Assembly (NCBI GenBank): GCA_028818695.1
Contig: JAPPNK010000010.1
Span: forward strand, 37,506 to 101,505
Source of the DNA: Candidatus Poribacteria bacterium
GTDB taxonomy: Bacteria > Poribacteria > WGA-4E > GCA-2687025
Length of the DNA stretch: 64,000 nt
Direction: 5' to 3'
The notes under the pieces are model-generated. The model ran no database searches, had not been told where the DNA came from, and saw only the letters and a list, made by a program, of their open reading frames with translations. Below are positions 16,996-25,136 of this stretch, piece by piece. Position 1 is the first letter of the stretch. Every line of letters begins with the position of its first letter. Both the position numbers and the translations under genes were made by a program.

Positions 16996-18689
16996 GTTCC
17001 GCCCGTTTCAAGTCGGCTTTCCGAAACAGGCTCGGTGAGCGCCAGCAGCGGAAACACCCATGCGTTCATCGGGTTCGCGTATCCGCCAATCACCTCCCAA
17101 TAGATGCCGACGGGGGACGGGTCCCATCCGCCGTCCTCCCGTTGTTGTGTGAGCAGCCGCTGAATTGCCGCCTCCGCCTCTCTGTCATGCGCGCGGAGAG
17201 CCTGCGCCGCGGCGGCGGTCTGTTCGGCGGAGCTGTCGGCCGGCTCGCCCTGCTGCGTTTCCCCCCAGCCTCCGTCCGCATTTTGCGCCGATTGGAGCCA
17301 CTCAATCCCTCGGCGGATTCGCGCCGCGTCTCCAAGCTTTGTTCGCGCCATCGCCGTCAACGCGGCTCCCGTTCCGTAGCTTTTTTTGGCGATCCAGAGA
17401 TCGTCCCATGACCCGTCCGCGTTTTGCGCGTCATGGAGCCACTCGACCGCTTTTTTCACGGCTTGGTTTTCGCCCGCTTTATGCATCGTTTCAAGCGCAT
17501 GCGCCGTGACGCTGACGCATCCGACATCGCCGGCGCCGGGGGAGTAGGTCGCCCATGACCCGTCCGCCGCCTGCCGTTCGCGCAGCCAATCGACCGCCCG
17601 CTGAATCGGCAGACCGGCAGACTGGTCTGCCTTGGGGGAAGACGCCTCGTTCCGCGTCATGAGAGCGGCGGCGGCAAGCGCCGTGTCGTCCGCGTCGGAC
17701 GGCAGCCCTCGCCCGCGCAGCCCGTGAAACGCCCAGCCGCCGTCTATATTTTGAACCCGCTCCAGCCACTGCCGCGCCTTCTGTATCGGCTCCGACCGCG
17801 CGCGAACGCCCGACTGAACGAGCGCCAGAACCGCCAGCGATGTGTCCCATACGTTGAGCGACGCCGCCTCGCGCCTTCCGCCGTCCGGGTTCCGCATCTT
17901 GTCAAGCCAGTCCAACGCGCGTTTCAGCGGCAGTTCGATCCGCTCGTCCACATTGGCGCGCTGCGCCGCTTGGAGAGCCAGCGCCGCAATCGCCGTAATG
18001 AACGCGACGCAGAACCAGCTCCCGTCCGACGCCTGCCTCGACAAGACCCACGAGGTCAGGTCTTTCATCTCCTGCGGACGCCGCCGCGTGTGCGCCTCAA
18101 TGAGCAGCAGCATCGGCGCCAGCGTGTACTGCTCCGCCGCAAAGAGCCGCTTGAACGCCCCCTGCCGATGAAGCGACACCGGCGGCGCGAGATGCTGCGG
18201 CGGCTTGATCCGCCGAAAAAGCGCTTTCGGAAAAACAAGCGACAACCCGCCCAAAACGCGCCCCGCCAGCAACATATGCCAAGGCGGGATGAGCCGACGC
18301 CACTCATACTGCCCCGCCAGCGCGCCAAACGTCTTCACAATCCATAAATCCCACCCAAGCGGCGGAATCTTTTCCAACGCTCGGCGCAGCCCCTCGTCCT
18401 CTTCAATATCCAGAGCCGCTTGAAGAACGACGCGCGCAAAACGAGCCGCCTCCTCCGAAGCGCGCCCCTCAGGATCAAGCGGGTACAGCCCGTCCGGCGC
18501 CTGCCGTTCGATGAGCCAGCGCCGGCTTTCAGCGTCCAACGGCTTCCCCTCCCGCATGTCGATGAGCATGCAGGCGAGCGTCGGATAAGCGTTGGAGGTG
18601 AGCCTTCCCTCAAACCGTCCGTTCTTTTTTTGGAGCTTGAGAAGCCCTGCCTGCGCTTTTTGAGCTGAATGCTGCGCGGCGGATTCCAT
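16992..18689 (-). CDS. Squalene-hopene-cyclase-like class II terpene cyclase
   Basis: 565 aa of alpha-alpha barrel repeats. QW-type repeats are plain: ERQAPDGLYPL, SRQASDGSWF, NIDGGWAF, RQAADGSWATY, QNADGSWDDLW, QNADGGWGE and QQREDGGWD. The class II protonation motif DADD at residues 332-335 (LPSDADDTALAAA) matches the DXDDT of squalene-hopene and sporulenol synthases. It is somewhat shorter than SHC (about 630 aa), and the N-terminal domain (residues 1-200, WDLWIVKTFGALAGQY, PPWHMLLAGRVLGGLS) is distinct, so the substrate may not be squalene. It starts only 3 bases after the amidohydrolase stop and overlaps the glycosyltransferase start. An SHC-type product could be a hopanoid or another cyclised polyprenyl lipid. 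Confidence 0.82.
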   Translation of the reverse strand: MESAAQHSAQKAQAGLLKLQKKNGRFEGRLTSNAYPTLACMLIDMREGKPLDAESRRWLIERQAPDGLYPLDPEGRASEEAARFARVVLQAALDIEEDEGLRRALEKIPPLGWDLWIVKTFGALAGQYEWRRLIPPWHMLLAGRVLGGLSLVFPKALFRRIKPPQHLAPPVSLHRQGAFKRLFAAEQYTLAPMLLLIEAHTRRRPQEMKDLTSWVLSRQASDGSWFCVAFITAIAALALQAAQRANVDERIELPLKRALDWLDKMRNPDGGRREAASLNVWDTSLAVLALVQSGVRARSEPIQKARQWLERVQNIDGGWAFHGLRGRGLPSDADDTALAAAALMTRNEASSPKADQSAGLPIQRAVDWLRERQAADGSWATYSPGAGDVGCVSVTAHALETMHKAGENQAVKKAVEWLHDAQNADGSWDDLWIAKKSYGTGAALTAMARTKLGDAARIRRGIEWLQSAQNADGGWGETQQGEPADSSAEQTAAAAQALRAHDREAEAAIQRLLTQQREDGGWDPSPVGIYWEVIGGYANPMNAWVFPLLALTEPVSESRLETGGT

Positions 18690-18692
18690 CGG

Positions 18693-19919
18693 TCAACCGA
18701 TCAGCTGATGGCAGACGGAGCCGTTGATCATTGTGAAGACGACGCGCGCTTCGTCGTCCAGAAGCCGGTCGCAGATGCGCGCCTTGCCGTTCGGCGCTGT
18801 CAATCCGACAATGTCCGCCTTCCACCCGGCGCGCAGCCCGCCGATCTTGGCGGCGACGCGCGTCGTTTTCGCGCCGTTCAAGGTGGCAAAGGTCAGGATG
18901 CGTTCAGGGGCGATGTGCGGATATTTGCGCGCCGTGAAGCGCATCTCGTCCAGCATGCTCAGGCTCGGAGCGCTGGCGAGGCTGTCGGTTCCAAGCGCGA
19001 TGTTGACGCCCAGCGAAAAAAGGCGTTCAAACGGATGATCGCCATGCCCAAAATAATCGTGGCTGCGCGGGCAGTACACAACGGTGATGTTCAAATCGCG
19101 CAGAATCGGAATGTCGCTGTTGCGGATGTAGTTGCCGTGCGCGATGAGAGGGGACGCCTCAAAAAAACCGAGCTCATGCAGATACCGCGCGGGCGTCTTG
19201 CCCGGCGGCTTCCAACCGGAAATGTCGACGCCAAAGTCGGTCAGCAGATCGGCGAAGGGACCGCCCCCGTCGTGTAAAAAACGCTCCTCCTCCTCCGTCT
19301 CAGCCACGTGGGAAGAGATCGGCAGCCTGCGCCGCATCGACATCTCAACGCACCGCTTGTAAAGCGCAGCTGAAACCGAATACGGCGCATGTGGCGACAC
19401 GCCGACCGTCGTCAGAGGGTCCGACTCCGCGTTTAGAACGCGCTTGCGCAGGATTTCAGCCGCTTCGCCGCACCGCTTCTCGTCAAATTGTACCGTTTCA
19501 AATTCGGCTCTGGCGCGGATGGGCAACTCCTTCAAGGCGCCGTACGCATGCCCCGTGTAGGAGATGTCGACCAGCGTCGTCGTTCCCGCTTCGATGGAGG
19601 CTCTGGCTCCGTCTTTGACGGTCTGATGGACGGCTTCGGGGTTTGTGTCGCGTTGCGCGGAGAGCTGCCTGATCCATTTGGTAAAGGAGCTTGGCGGCGG
19701 CATTTGTCCCGCGAGTCCGCCTAGATCAAGGTGGGTATGGGCGTTGATGAAGCCCGGCAGGAGGGCGGTTTCGCCGAGGTCAAGCGCATTCGCGGCGCCG
19801 TCCCGCGCCAGCCGTTCAAACGGCCCGACATCCACAATGACATCCCCCGCCACGCGGACGGCTCCATTTTCATAGAGCTCATGGCTGCTCGGCATCACAT
19901 ATTTGGCGCGCAAGAGCAT
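18693..19919 (-). CDS. Amidohydrolase, probable 6-aminodeoxyfutalosine deaminase
   Basis: 408 aa metal-dependent hydrolase of the ATZ/TRZ type. Metal ligands: LLPGFINAHTHLDLGG (HxH), ISSHVAETEEEERF, PLIAHGNYIRN and NIALGTDSLASAPSLSM (Asp). A small N-terminal beta-domain and the C-terminal return strand (LRAGWKADIVGL) complete the fold. It lies 16 bases after mqnA on the same strand, directly in a menaquinone futalosine gene group, so deamination of aminodeoxyfutalosine (the MqnX step) is the most likely role. Chlorohydrolase or guanine-deaminase activity cannot be ruled out from motifs alone. Confidence 0.85.
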   Translation of the reverse strand: MLLRAKYVMPSSHELYENGAVRVAGDVIVDVGPFERLARDGAANALDLGETALLPGFINAHTHLDLGGLAGQMPPPSSFTKWIRQLSAQRDTNPEAVHQTVKDGARASIEAGTTTLVDISYTGHAYGALKELPIRARAEFETVQFDEKRCGEAAEILRKRVLNAESDPLTTVGVSPHAPYSVSAALYKRCVEMSMRRRLPISSHVAETEEEERFLHDGGGPFADLLTDFGVDISGWKPPGKTPARYLHELGFFEASPLIAHGNYIRNSDIPILRDLNITVVYCPRSHDYFGHGDHPFERLFSLGVNIALGTDSLASAPSLSMLDEMRFTARKYPHIAPERILTFATLNGAKTTRVAAKIGGLRAGWKADIVGLTAPNGKARICDRLLDDEARVVFTMINGSVCHQLIG

Positions 19920-19935
19920 TCCGCTTCAGCCTCTG

Positions 19936-20706
19936 TTAAAAAACCAACATTCGGTCGATGTCGGGAGCCTTCTCAAGCAGCCCAATCTCGGCGGCAAGAT
20001 AGGCGAACCATTTCAAGCCCGCGACATGATCATGGTTTAAATCATATTCGATGCTTCGGGTCAAGTAGAATCGCGCGGTCGATTCGGGAAGGCTGCGCCG
20101 TTTCGCTTCGCGCTGGACGATCTCTTCGATCCGTTCAGCGCCGGCGCGTTTCGCTTCCTGGAGAAGGCGCGCCAGCTCTAAAGTCGCCGCGGACGGATGC
20201 GCCGCCCACACCGCAAACACAAACGGCAGCCCCGTCGCCTGCATCCAATCCTGCCCCAGATCGATCTTATGAACAGAATCGCCGGCGTATTCGAGCGCAG
20301 GATCCCCAATCAGCAGCTGCGCGTCCGCGTCAGGATCGATCCCGACCTTGTAATCAGGACTAAGACCCCGCCCCGTCTCCAGAAGAATGCGCGTCAAGGC
20401 GGCGGAGGTGCGCGAGCTTGGGTCTAAAGCGACCGCGCGGACATCCCGTATCCGCCTTCTGCAAAACAGCTTGACGCTTTGGACGTTCCCTCGGCAGCTG
20501 ATCGAGACGCCTGGGACGATCCGATAGCGCGGATTTTTGAGAGCCTCGAAAACAGGTATGAGCGCCGCGTCCAGGTCGCCCGCCGCGAGTTGATCCGCCA
20601 GAGCGCTCGGAACGGCGAGGCTCAACGCCGCATTCGGCAGCCTGTCCAGACCCGCGTTCACCGGCGCCGAATTCAGATAACTCACGGAGCCTATCCTCAG
20701 CGGCAT
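19936..20706 (-). CDS. mqnA: Chorismate dehydratase (futalosine pathway)
   Basis: Converts chorismate to 3-enolpyruvylbenzoate, the first step of futalosine-dependent menaquinone synthesis. 256 aa, the usual length. The periplasmic-binding-protein-like fold begins MPLRIGSVSYLNSAPV and continues with DLDAALIPVFEAL, SCRGNVQSVKLF, LDPSSRTSAALTRILL, DAQLLIGDPALEY, WMQATGLPFVFAVW and REAKRRSLPESTARFYLTRSIEYDL. These are the family's conserved landmarks. The start lies 6 bases after the stop of the MqnP-like gene. mqnB/D, mqnC and mqnE are not in the window and should be elsewhere. Confidence 0.96.
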   Translation of the reverse strand: MPLRIGSVSYLNSAPVNAGLDRLPNAALSLAVPSALADQLAAGDLDAALIPVFEALKNPRYRIVPGVSISCRGNVQSVKLFCRRRIRDVRAVALDPSSRTSAALTRILLETGRGLSPDYKVGIDPDADAQLLIGDPALEYAGDSVHKIDLGQDWMQATGLPFVFAVWAAHPSAATLELARLLQEAKRAGAERIEEIVQREAKRRSLPESTARFYLTRSIEYDLNHDHVAGLKWFAYLAAEIGLLEKAPDIDRMLVF

Positions 20707-20712
20707 CGCGCC

Positions 20713-21576
20713 CTACCAAACCACATCGAGAGAGCAAACCGACATGAGCGCGAGGCTCACAAGCCCGTTCATCGTGAAAAAAGCGGCGTTCACCCGCGAC
20801 AGATCGTCCGGCTTCACCAGCGAATGCTCGTACACAAGCAGCCCGCCGACCGCCGCGCAGCCGCCCCAATACGCCCAGCCCAGATCAACCCCATGACCCG
20901 ACGCCAGGCGCGGAACCGACAGCAGAACGATCATCATGAGCGCATGCAAAATCCGCGACAGGAGCAGCGCGCGCCGAATGCCGGCGCGGCTCGGAACGGA
21001 GTACAGCCCATGCGTTTTGTCGAAGTGGACGTCTTGGCAAGAGTAGATGATGTCAAAGCCGGCGACCCAGAGAGCGACCGCCAGCGCCAGCGCCAGAGGC
21101 AGCAGGTCAAAACGGCCGAGAACGGCGATCCATGCCCCGACGGGCGCAATCGAAAGCGAGACGCCGAGCCAAGCATGCGAAAGCGAGGTGAACCGCTTCG
21201 AATAGGAGTAGAACATGACGACAGCGAGCGCCAGCGGCGACAGGGCGAACGCCAGCGGATTGAGCCTCCACGCGCAGAATATGAACCAGGCCGCGGAGGC
21301 TGCGGTGAAAAGCTGAACCGACCGGACGCCGATCAAGCCTGCCGGCAGGGCGCGTTTCTGCGTGCGCGGGTTCGCGGCGTCGATCTTGGCGTCGGCGAGG
21401 CGGTTGAACGCCATCGCGCAGCTGCGCGCGCCGACCATCGCGCCGACGATCCAGCCGAGGGTCCCCCATTCAGGAAGACCCCCGGCTGCAAGAAACGCGC
21501 TCATGACAGCAAACGGAAGCGCAAAAACCGTATGCTCAAACCGTATCATTGCCAGTATGATGCCAATGCGCTTCAT
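20713..21576 (-). CDS. mqnP: UbiA-family prenyltransferase (MqnP-like)
   Basis: 287 aa integral membrane protein with about eight helices. The first Asp-rich motif, AFNRLADAKIDAANPRT near residue 57, and the second, DIIYSCQDVHFDKTHGLYSVP near residue 178, bind Mg-polyprenyl diphosphate and the aromatic acceptor. The opening FEHTVFALPFAVMSAFLA is typical of the UbiA/MqnP branch. Directly upstream of mqnA in one operon, it most likely prenylates the 1,4-dihydroxy-6-naphthoate intermediate. The specific symbol rests on context. Two other isoprenoid-linked genes (terpene cyclase and ispG) are in the window. Confidence 0.88.
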   Translation of the reverse strand: MKRIGIILAMIRFEHTVFALPFAVMSAFLAAGGLPEWGTLGWIVGAMVGARSCAMAFNRLADAKIDAANPRTQKRALPAGLIGVRSVQLFTAASAAWFIFCAWRLNPLAFALSPLALAVVMFYSYSKRFTSLSHAWLGVSLSIAPVGAWIAVLGRFDLLPLALALAVALWVAGFDIIYSCQDVHFDKTHGLYSVPSRAGIRRALLLSRILHALMMIVLLSVPRLASGHGVDLGWAYWGGCAAVGGLLVYEHSLVKPDDLSRVNAAFFTMNGLVSLALMSVCSLDVVW

Positions 21577-21620
21577 CGGCGGTCAATCCGCGTCAATGCT
21601 GTTCCCCGCGGAGCCGCCCC

Positions 21621-23828
21621 TTAATGGTTGCTTGCAAATTCAGCAGAATTCAGCAGGCTCCAGTAAAGGTCCTCGTACGCGCGCTTCGGATCGCGCTTAT
21701 ACCCGTTCATGTAGCTGCGGAAGTAGCTCCGCTCCGCCCCGGTCGGCATGCGCGACAGAGTCGCCAGATAAATCTGTTCAAGCCGCCGCTGCGTCTCGGT
21801 GTGGCGCGACAGGATGTACGCCAGCCGCGTGCCTTCCTTGGCGACAATCCCGTCGTTCACAAGCGATCCGTTCAGCATCATCAGCGCCTGCGCAATCGTC
21901 GGATTGTTCATCTCGTCCTCCTCCATCTCGTCGTTTCCGAAGGTGAAGGTGAACTGGCGCAGATAACGCTGCTTCATGTCCCGCACATTTTCACCGCGGC
22001 GCGTCTGGCGCGACGCAATGTTCGTCGCTTCAAGAAGCGAGTAGAACAGCTGCTCCGCCGTCAACGGACGGATGCGCGCGTGCGTCAGAAGGTAGTCGTC
22101 GCTCTTGTTCAAGTCGGTTGTCTTCGCGGAGCGCTGATACATCTCCGAGTTCATGATCGCCCGCGTCAGATAGCGCAGATTGTATCCGTGGCGGACAAAA
22201 TCTTCCGCAAGCCAGTCGAGCAGCTCAGGATGCGAAGGTATCGTGCTGACGCCGAACCAGTCGATCGGGTCGACGATGCCCGCGCCTGTGAAGTAGTCCC
22301 AGATGCGGTTGACGGTCGCTTTAGCGAAGTACGGGTTGCCGCCGTCCGTTATCCAGTTGGCGTACGCCAGGCGCCCAGAGATGCCCTCGACGCCTTTCCA
22401 TTCCTGCCCGTCCAGGAAGGTCGCCGGCATATCCATCTCTTTTTCAGGGACGCGCGCTGTTTTCAACTTGCGGTCATGCAGATAGGAGCCAACGTACTGT
22501 TCGTTCCCGTCTGCATCCTCTACCTCGATTCGCTCGCGGCGCACCGAGTCGAAGAACGCTTTGACGCCGTAAAACTGCTCCTGGAGCCACGGTTCCGACT
22601 TATGGTCATGGCATTGAGCGCACTGCAGCGGCAAACCCAAGAAGGTGCGCGATGTGCGCGAGGTCATTTCGTTCGAATCGAGATTGAACCGAACGTAGTA
22701 CTCGGCGGCTCCGATCTCATGCGTCGGCCCGTTGGTGGCGATCAGCTCCCGCACCATGACGTCGTACGGCATGTTGTCTTTGAGAGCGTCCCGCACCCAG
22801 GCGCGCAGCCGCGTCGCTTCTCGGCTGTTGGGATTGCTTCGCCCGATGAGCCAGCCCGTCCAGAGGGAAGCCCAGTGGTCAAGATACTCTTCCGATTCGA
22901 GCAGGTCGTCAATGACTCGGGCGCGGTTTCCGCCGGCTCCTGTTTTGACGATCTTTTCGGCTTCTTCAGCGGTCGGGATGACGCCGGCGAGGTCGAGCCA
23001 GATGCGCCGCAGAAACGCGCCGTCCGAAGCCTGCCCAGAAGCTTTCAGCCCCGCTTCTTCGATCTTGGCGTACACAAAGTCGTCGATGCGCTTTGAGGAC
23101 GTCTTGATCATCTTGTCAGAGACCCATTCTTCCACCTTGCGGGGACGTTTTTTGCCGGGCCCTTCGGCGGACAGCTTCGTCCCAGGCGGGAAGAGGGAGA
23201 CGGCGGCTGGACGCGCGGTCGATTTGTCCGTCTTGGGGGAAGTTTTAGCGACCGCGTTCGGATTAGCGGCGCGCCTTTTGATGGAGGCGACGGCGCCCTG
23301 CGCAGCCAGCTTCACCAGCTTGGAGCTGTCGCTTTGAGCAAGGGCGGCCAAGAGAGCCTCGTCTGAAGGCTCGCCGATTCGGCCGAGAGAATTCGCGGCT
23401 CCTTCGCGCACTCCCCAGTTGCTGTCCGCCAGCATGGCGCGAACGGCTGTCAACGCCGTCTTGGAGCCTTTCGTCTTGCCGAGAGCCGACACCGCCGCCC
23501 AACGGATGCGGGCGTCGTTGTGCGCCAACAGGTACACAAGCCCTTTGACGCTCGGATCGGCGCCGGCGGACAGACGGCTCAGGTAGTCCATGCGGAGAGC
23601 CGCCTTTGCCGCAACCGCCTTTTCGACGAGTTTCAGCACGCTGGGGGCGAGGTCCCCTTTTTTGACCGTCGGCAGCTTCGGCAGGTTTTCAAGCGCGGAG
23701 CTTGAATCGTTCACAGCCGAAGCGGCTGGGGCGGCGCTCCCCTTTTCAGCCGACATCATCGGCGGCGCCGCAATCAAGGCGGCAGCCAGCGCTGCAGCCA
23801 AGATGTAAATCCATTTGTGAGAAGTCAT
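21621..23828 (-). CDS. HEAT-repeat DUF1549/DUF1553 haem-binding protein
   Basis: 735 aa, exported: signal peptide at residues 5-28 (WIYILAAALAAALIAAPPMMSA). Residues 90-190 carry HEAT/PBS-type repeats (HNDARIRWAAVSALGKT, SNWGVREGAANSLGRIGE). DUF1549 follows from about 240 (SSKRIDDFVYAKI, LRRIWLDLAGVIPTAEE, FLGLPLQCAQCHDHKSEPW), where CAQCH is a c-type haem motif. DUF1553 occupies the C-terminal third (GRLAYANWITDGGNPYFAKATVNRIW, SHPELLDWLAEDFV, YQRSA, LTAEQLFYSLLEA). This pairing is abundant in Planctomycetes and related phyla; roles in polysaccharide degradation are suspected but not proven. It differs from the classic form in lacking an N-terminal planctomycete cytochrome c domain and having HEAT repeats instead. 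Monocistronic by position. Confidence 0.9.
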   Translation of the reverse strand: MTSHKWIYILAAALAAALIAAPPMMSAEKGSAAPAASAVNDSSSALENLPKLPTVKKGDLAPSVLKLVEKAVAAKAALRMDYLSRLSAGADPSVKGLVYLLAHNDARIRWAAVSALGKTKGSKTALTAVRAMLADSNWGVREGAANSLGRIGEPSDEALLAALAQSDSSKLVKLAAQGAVASIKRRAANPNAVAKTSPKTDKSTARPAAVSLFPPGTKLSAEGPGKKRPRKVEEWVSDKMIKTSSKRIDDFVYAKIEEAGLKASGQASDGAFLRRIWLDLAGVIPTAEEAEKIVKTGAGGNRARVIDDLLESEEYLDHWASLWTGWLIGRSNPNSREATRLRAWVRDALKDNMPYDVMVRELIATNGPTHEIGAAEYYVRFNLDSNEMTSRTSRTFLGLPLQCAQCHDHKSEPWLQEQFYGVKAFFDSVRRERIEVEDADGNEQYVGSYLHDRKLKTARVPEKEMDMPATFLDGQEWKGVEGISGRLAYANWITDGGNPYFAKATVNRIWDYFTGAGIVDPIDWFGVSTIPSHPELLDWLAEDFVRHGYNLRYLTRAIMNSEMYQRSAKTTDLNKSDDYLLTHARIRPLTAEQLFYSLLEATNIASRQTRRGENVRDMKQRYLRQFTFTFGNDEMEEDEMNNPTIAQALMMLNGSLVNDGIVAKEGTRLAYILSRHTETQRRLEQIYLATLSRMPTGAERSYFRSYMNGYKRDPKRAYEDLYWSLLNSAEFASNH

Positions 23829-23928
23829 CTTTTGTAGTCCCTTCGTTCATCCAAACGATGCGCTGATTAACGATAACATGTCAACGGAGCGTATGTCAAC
23901 AGCGCGCCGCTTCCTACATAATAATACT

Positions 23929-25101
23929 TCAAGGAGCCATGAAACGCAACTCCTCCCATTCAGGCGCTTCGTTTGGGACAGCGCCGGGTGTGAACGCAGG
24001 CGGTTTCGGCGCCCCGTTTACGCGGAAATGACGGTCCGGCAGCGGCGCCTTTTCCGCATATAGACTGGACTTGTCCGCGTTACTCGCCTTTTTTCGGATC
24101 GAAGAAAAGCGGCGGTACGCGCGGCGCGCCCAAGGTTCCGCCGTACGCCAAAGCCGAAAACGAACCGGCGACAGCGCCTTCTCCCACACCCCGAACTCAA
24201 ACGCGGACGCCCCAAACGACGCCTTGAACGCCGCCACCCCAGGCTGATCAGGCGGCGACGCCCCAAAATCGACCCTCTTACAGCCGCGCTTGACCGCCCA
24301 GCGCAGCGCGTCGTCATAGAGCAGCCGATTCGCTGCAAACGGGCGCGATTCCAGCGTACCCGCCGCCATCCAAACCGACGCCTCCTGCGCGTAGCAAAGC
24401 AGCAACAGCCCAGCGGCGACGCGCCCCTCCCGCTCTGCAAGCGTCAACCGCCCTATTGGCGACAGCGCGAGCCGCCGTACCAGCCTGAACGGCTTTGCCG
24501 GGCTTCCGAAACGGCGCATCGTCTCTGCGTAGATCGCATAAAACGCAGCCGCGTCCGCCTCTGACGACGCCTCCCGCGTTGTCACGCCGCTTTTGCGCGC
24601 CTTGCGAATGTCGGTGCGCGCGTTGCCTTTATAGTTGTTCCAGAGCGTCTCAGCGTCTGCAGGCAGACGCAGCCTGTGGGTCGTTTTTCGCTCTTTTAAA
24701 GAAAAACCCGCCCGTTTTAAAACCGACTCCTCCAGCGAGCATGCGAGCGTCAACCCGCACCGTCCGCGGCTTCTGGCTGCCTTCTCCCATGCGTTCAACG
24801 CTTTCTCAACATCCGCATCGGAGAGCGGTTGAAGCGGAAGCAGCCCACCGGGCAAACTCCACGGCAGCGCCTCTGAAAATGACAAAAACGGCGCCGGCGC
24901 AAACGAGAAACTCGCCCACAGACCCGCCCGCTCCCCGTCTCGCATCGCCGACCAGCGCTCCATCCGGTACTGCGGAAACGCCTCTTCCAGCGCGCGCGCC
25001 CATTCGGTTGAATGGAACGCGTTCGCGCCCCCGCAGGCGCTTATGAGCGCGTCCCACTCCTCCGCGTCGACCGGTTCCATCCGCAGCTCTGTATGCTTCA
25101 T
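23929..25101 (-). CDS. FemAB/GNAT-like acyltransferase
   Basis: 390 aa. Landmarks of the FemAB-related GNAT group (PF13480-like): NAFHSTEWARALEEAFPQY at residue 28, NNYKGNARTDIRKARKSGV near 155, FYAIYAETMRRFGSPAKP, then GRVAAGLLLLCYAQEASVWMAAG is the acyl-binding core region (given in rough outline) and RWAVKRGCKRVDFGAS. Members add amino acids or acyl groups to cell-wall or exopolysaccharide precursors; the donor here is unknown. The last 30 or so residues (PDRHFRVNGAPKPP onward) are encoded by a diverged REP-like sequence at 23990-24035, so the reading frame seems to have been extended through a repeat. The membrane-protein gene upstream is 35 bases away, and the two may form one transcript. 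Confidence 0.78.
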   Translation of the reverse strand: MKHTELRMEPVDAEEWDALISACGGANAFHSTEWARALEEAFPQYRMERWSAMRDGERAGLWASFSFAPAPFLSFSEALPWSLPGGLLPLQPLSDADVEKALNAWEKAARSRGRCGLTLACSLEESVLKRAGFSLKERKTTHRLRLPADAETLWNNYKGNARTDIRKARKSGVTTREASSEADAAAFYAIYAETMRRFGSPAKPFRLVRRLALSPIGRLTLAEREGRVAAGLLLLCYAQEASVWMAAGTLESRPFAANRLLYDDALRWAVKRGCKRVDFGASPPDQPGVAAFKASFGASAFEFGVWEKALSPVRFRLWRTAEPWARRAYRRFSSIRKKASNADKSSLYAEKAPLPDRHFRVNGAPKPPAFTPGAVPNEAPEWEELRFMAP

Positions 25102-25136
25102 TTATTTATATGTTAATATACTTTCATGCCGCGCGC

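Noticed and set aside
23871-23899. Two TTGACA hexamers upstream of the DUF1549 gene as a promoter
   Set aside because: Neither has an acceptable -10 at 16-18 bases; TTATCG and GCATCG do not match.
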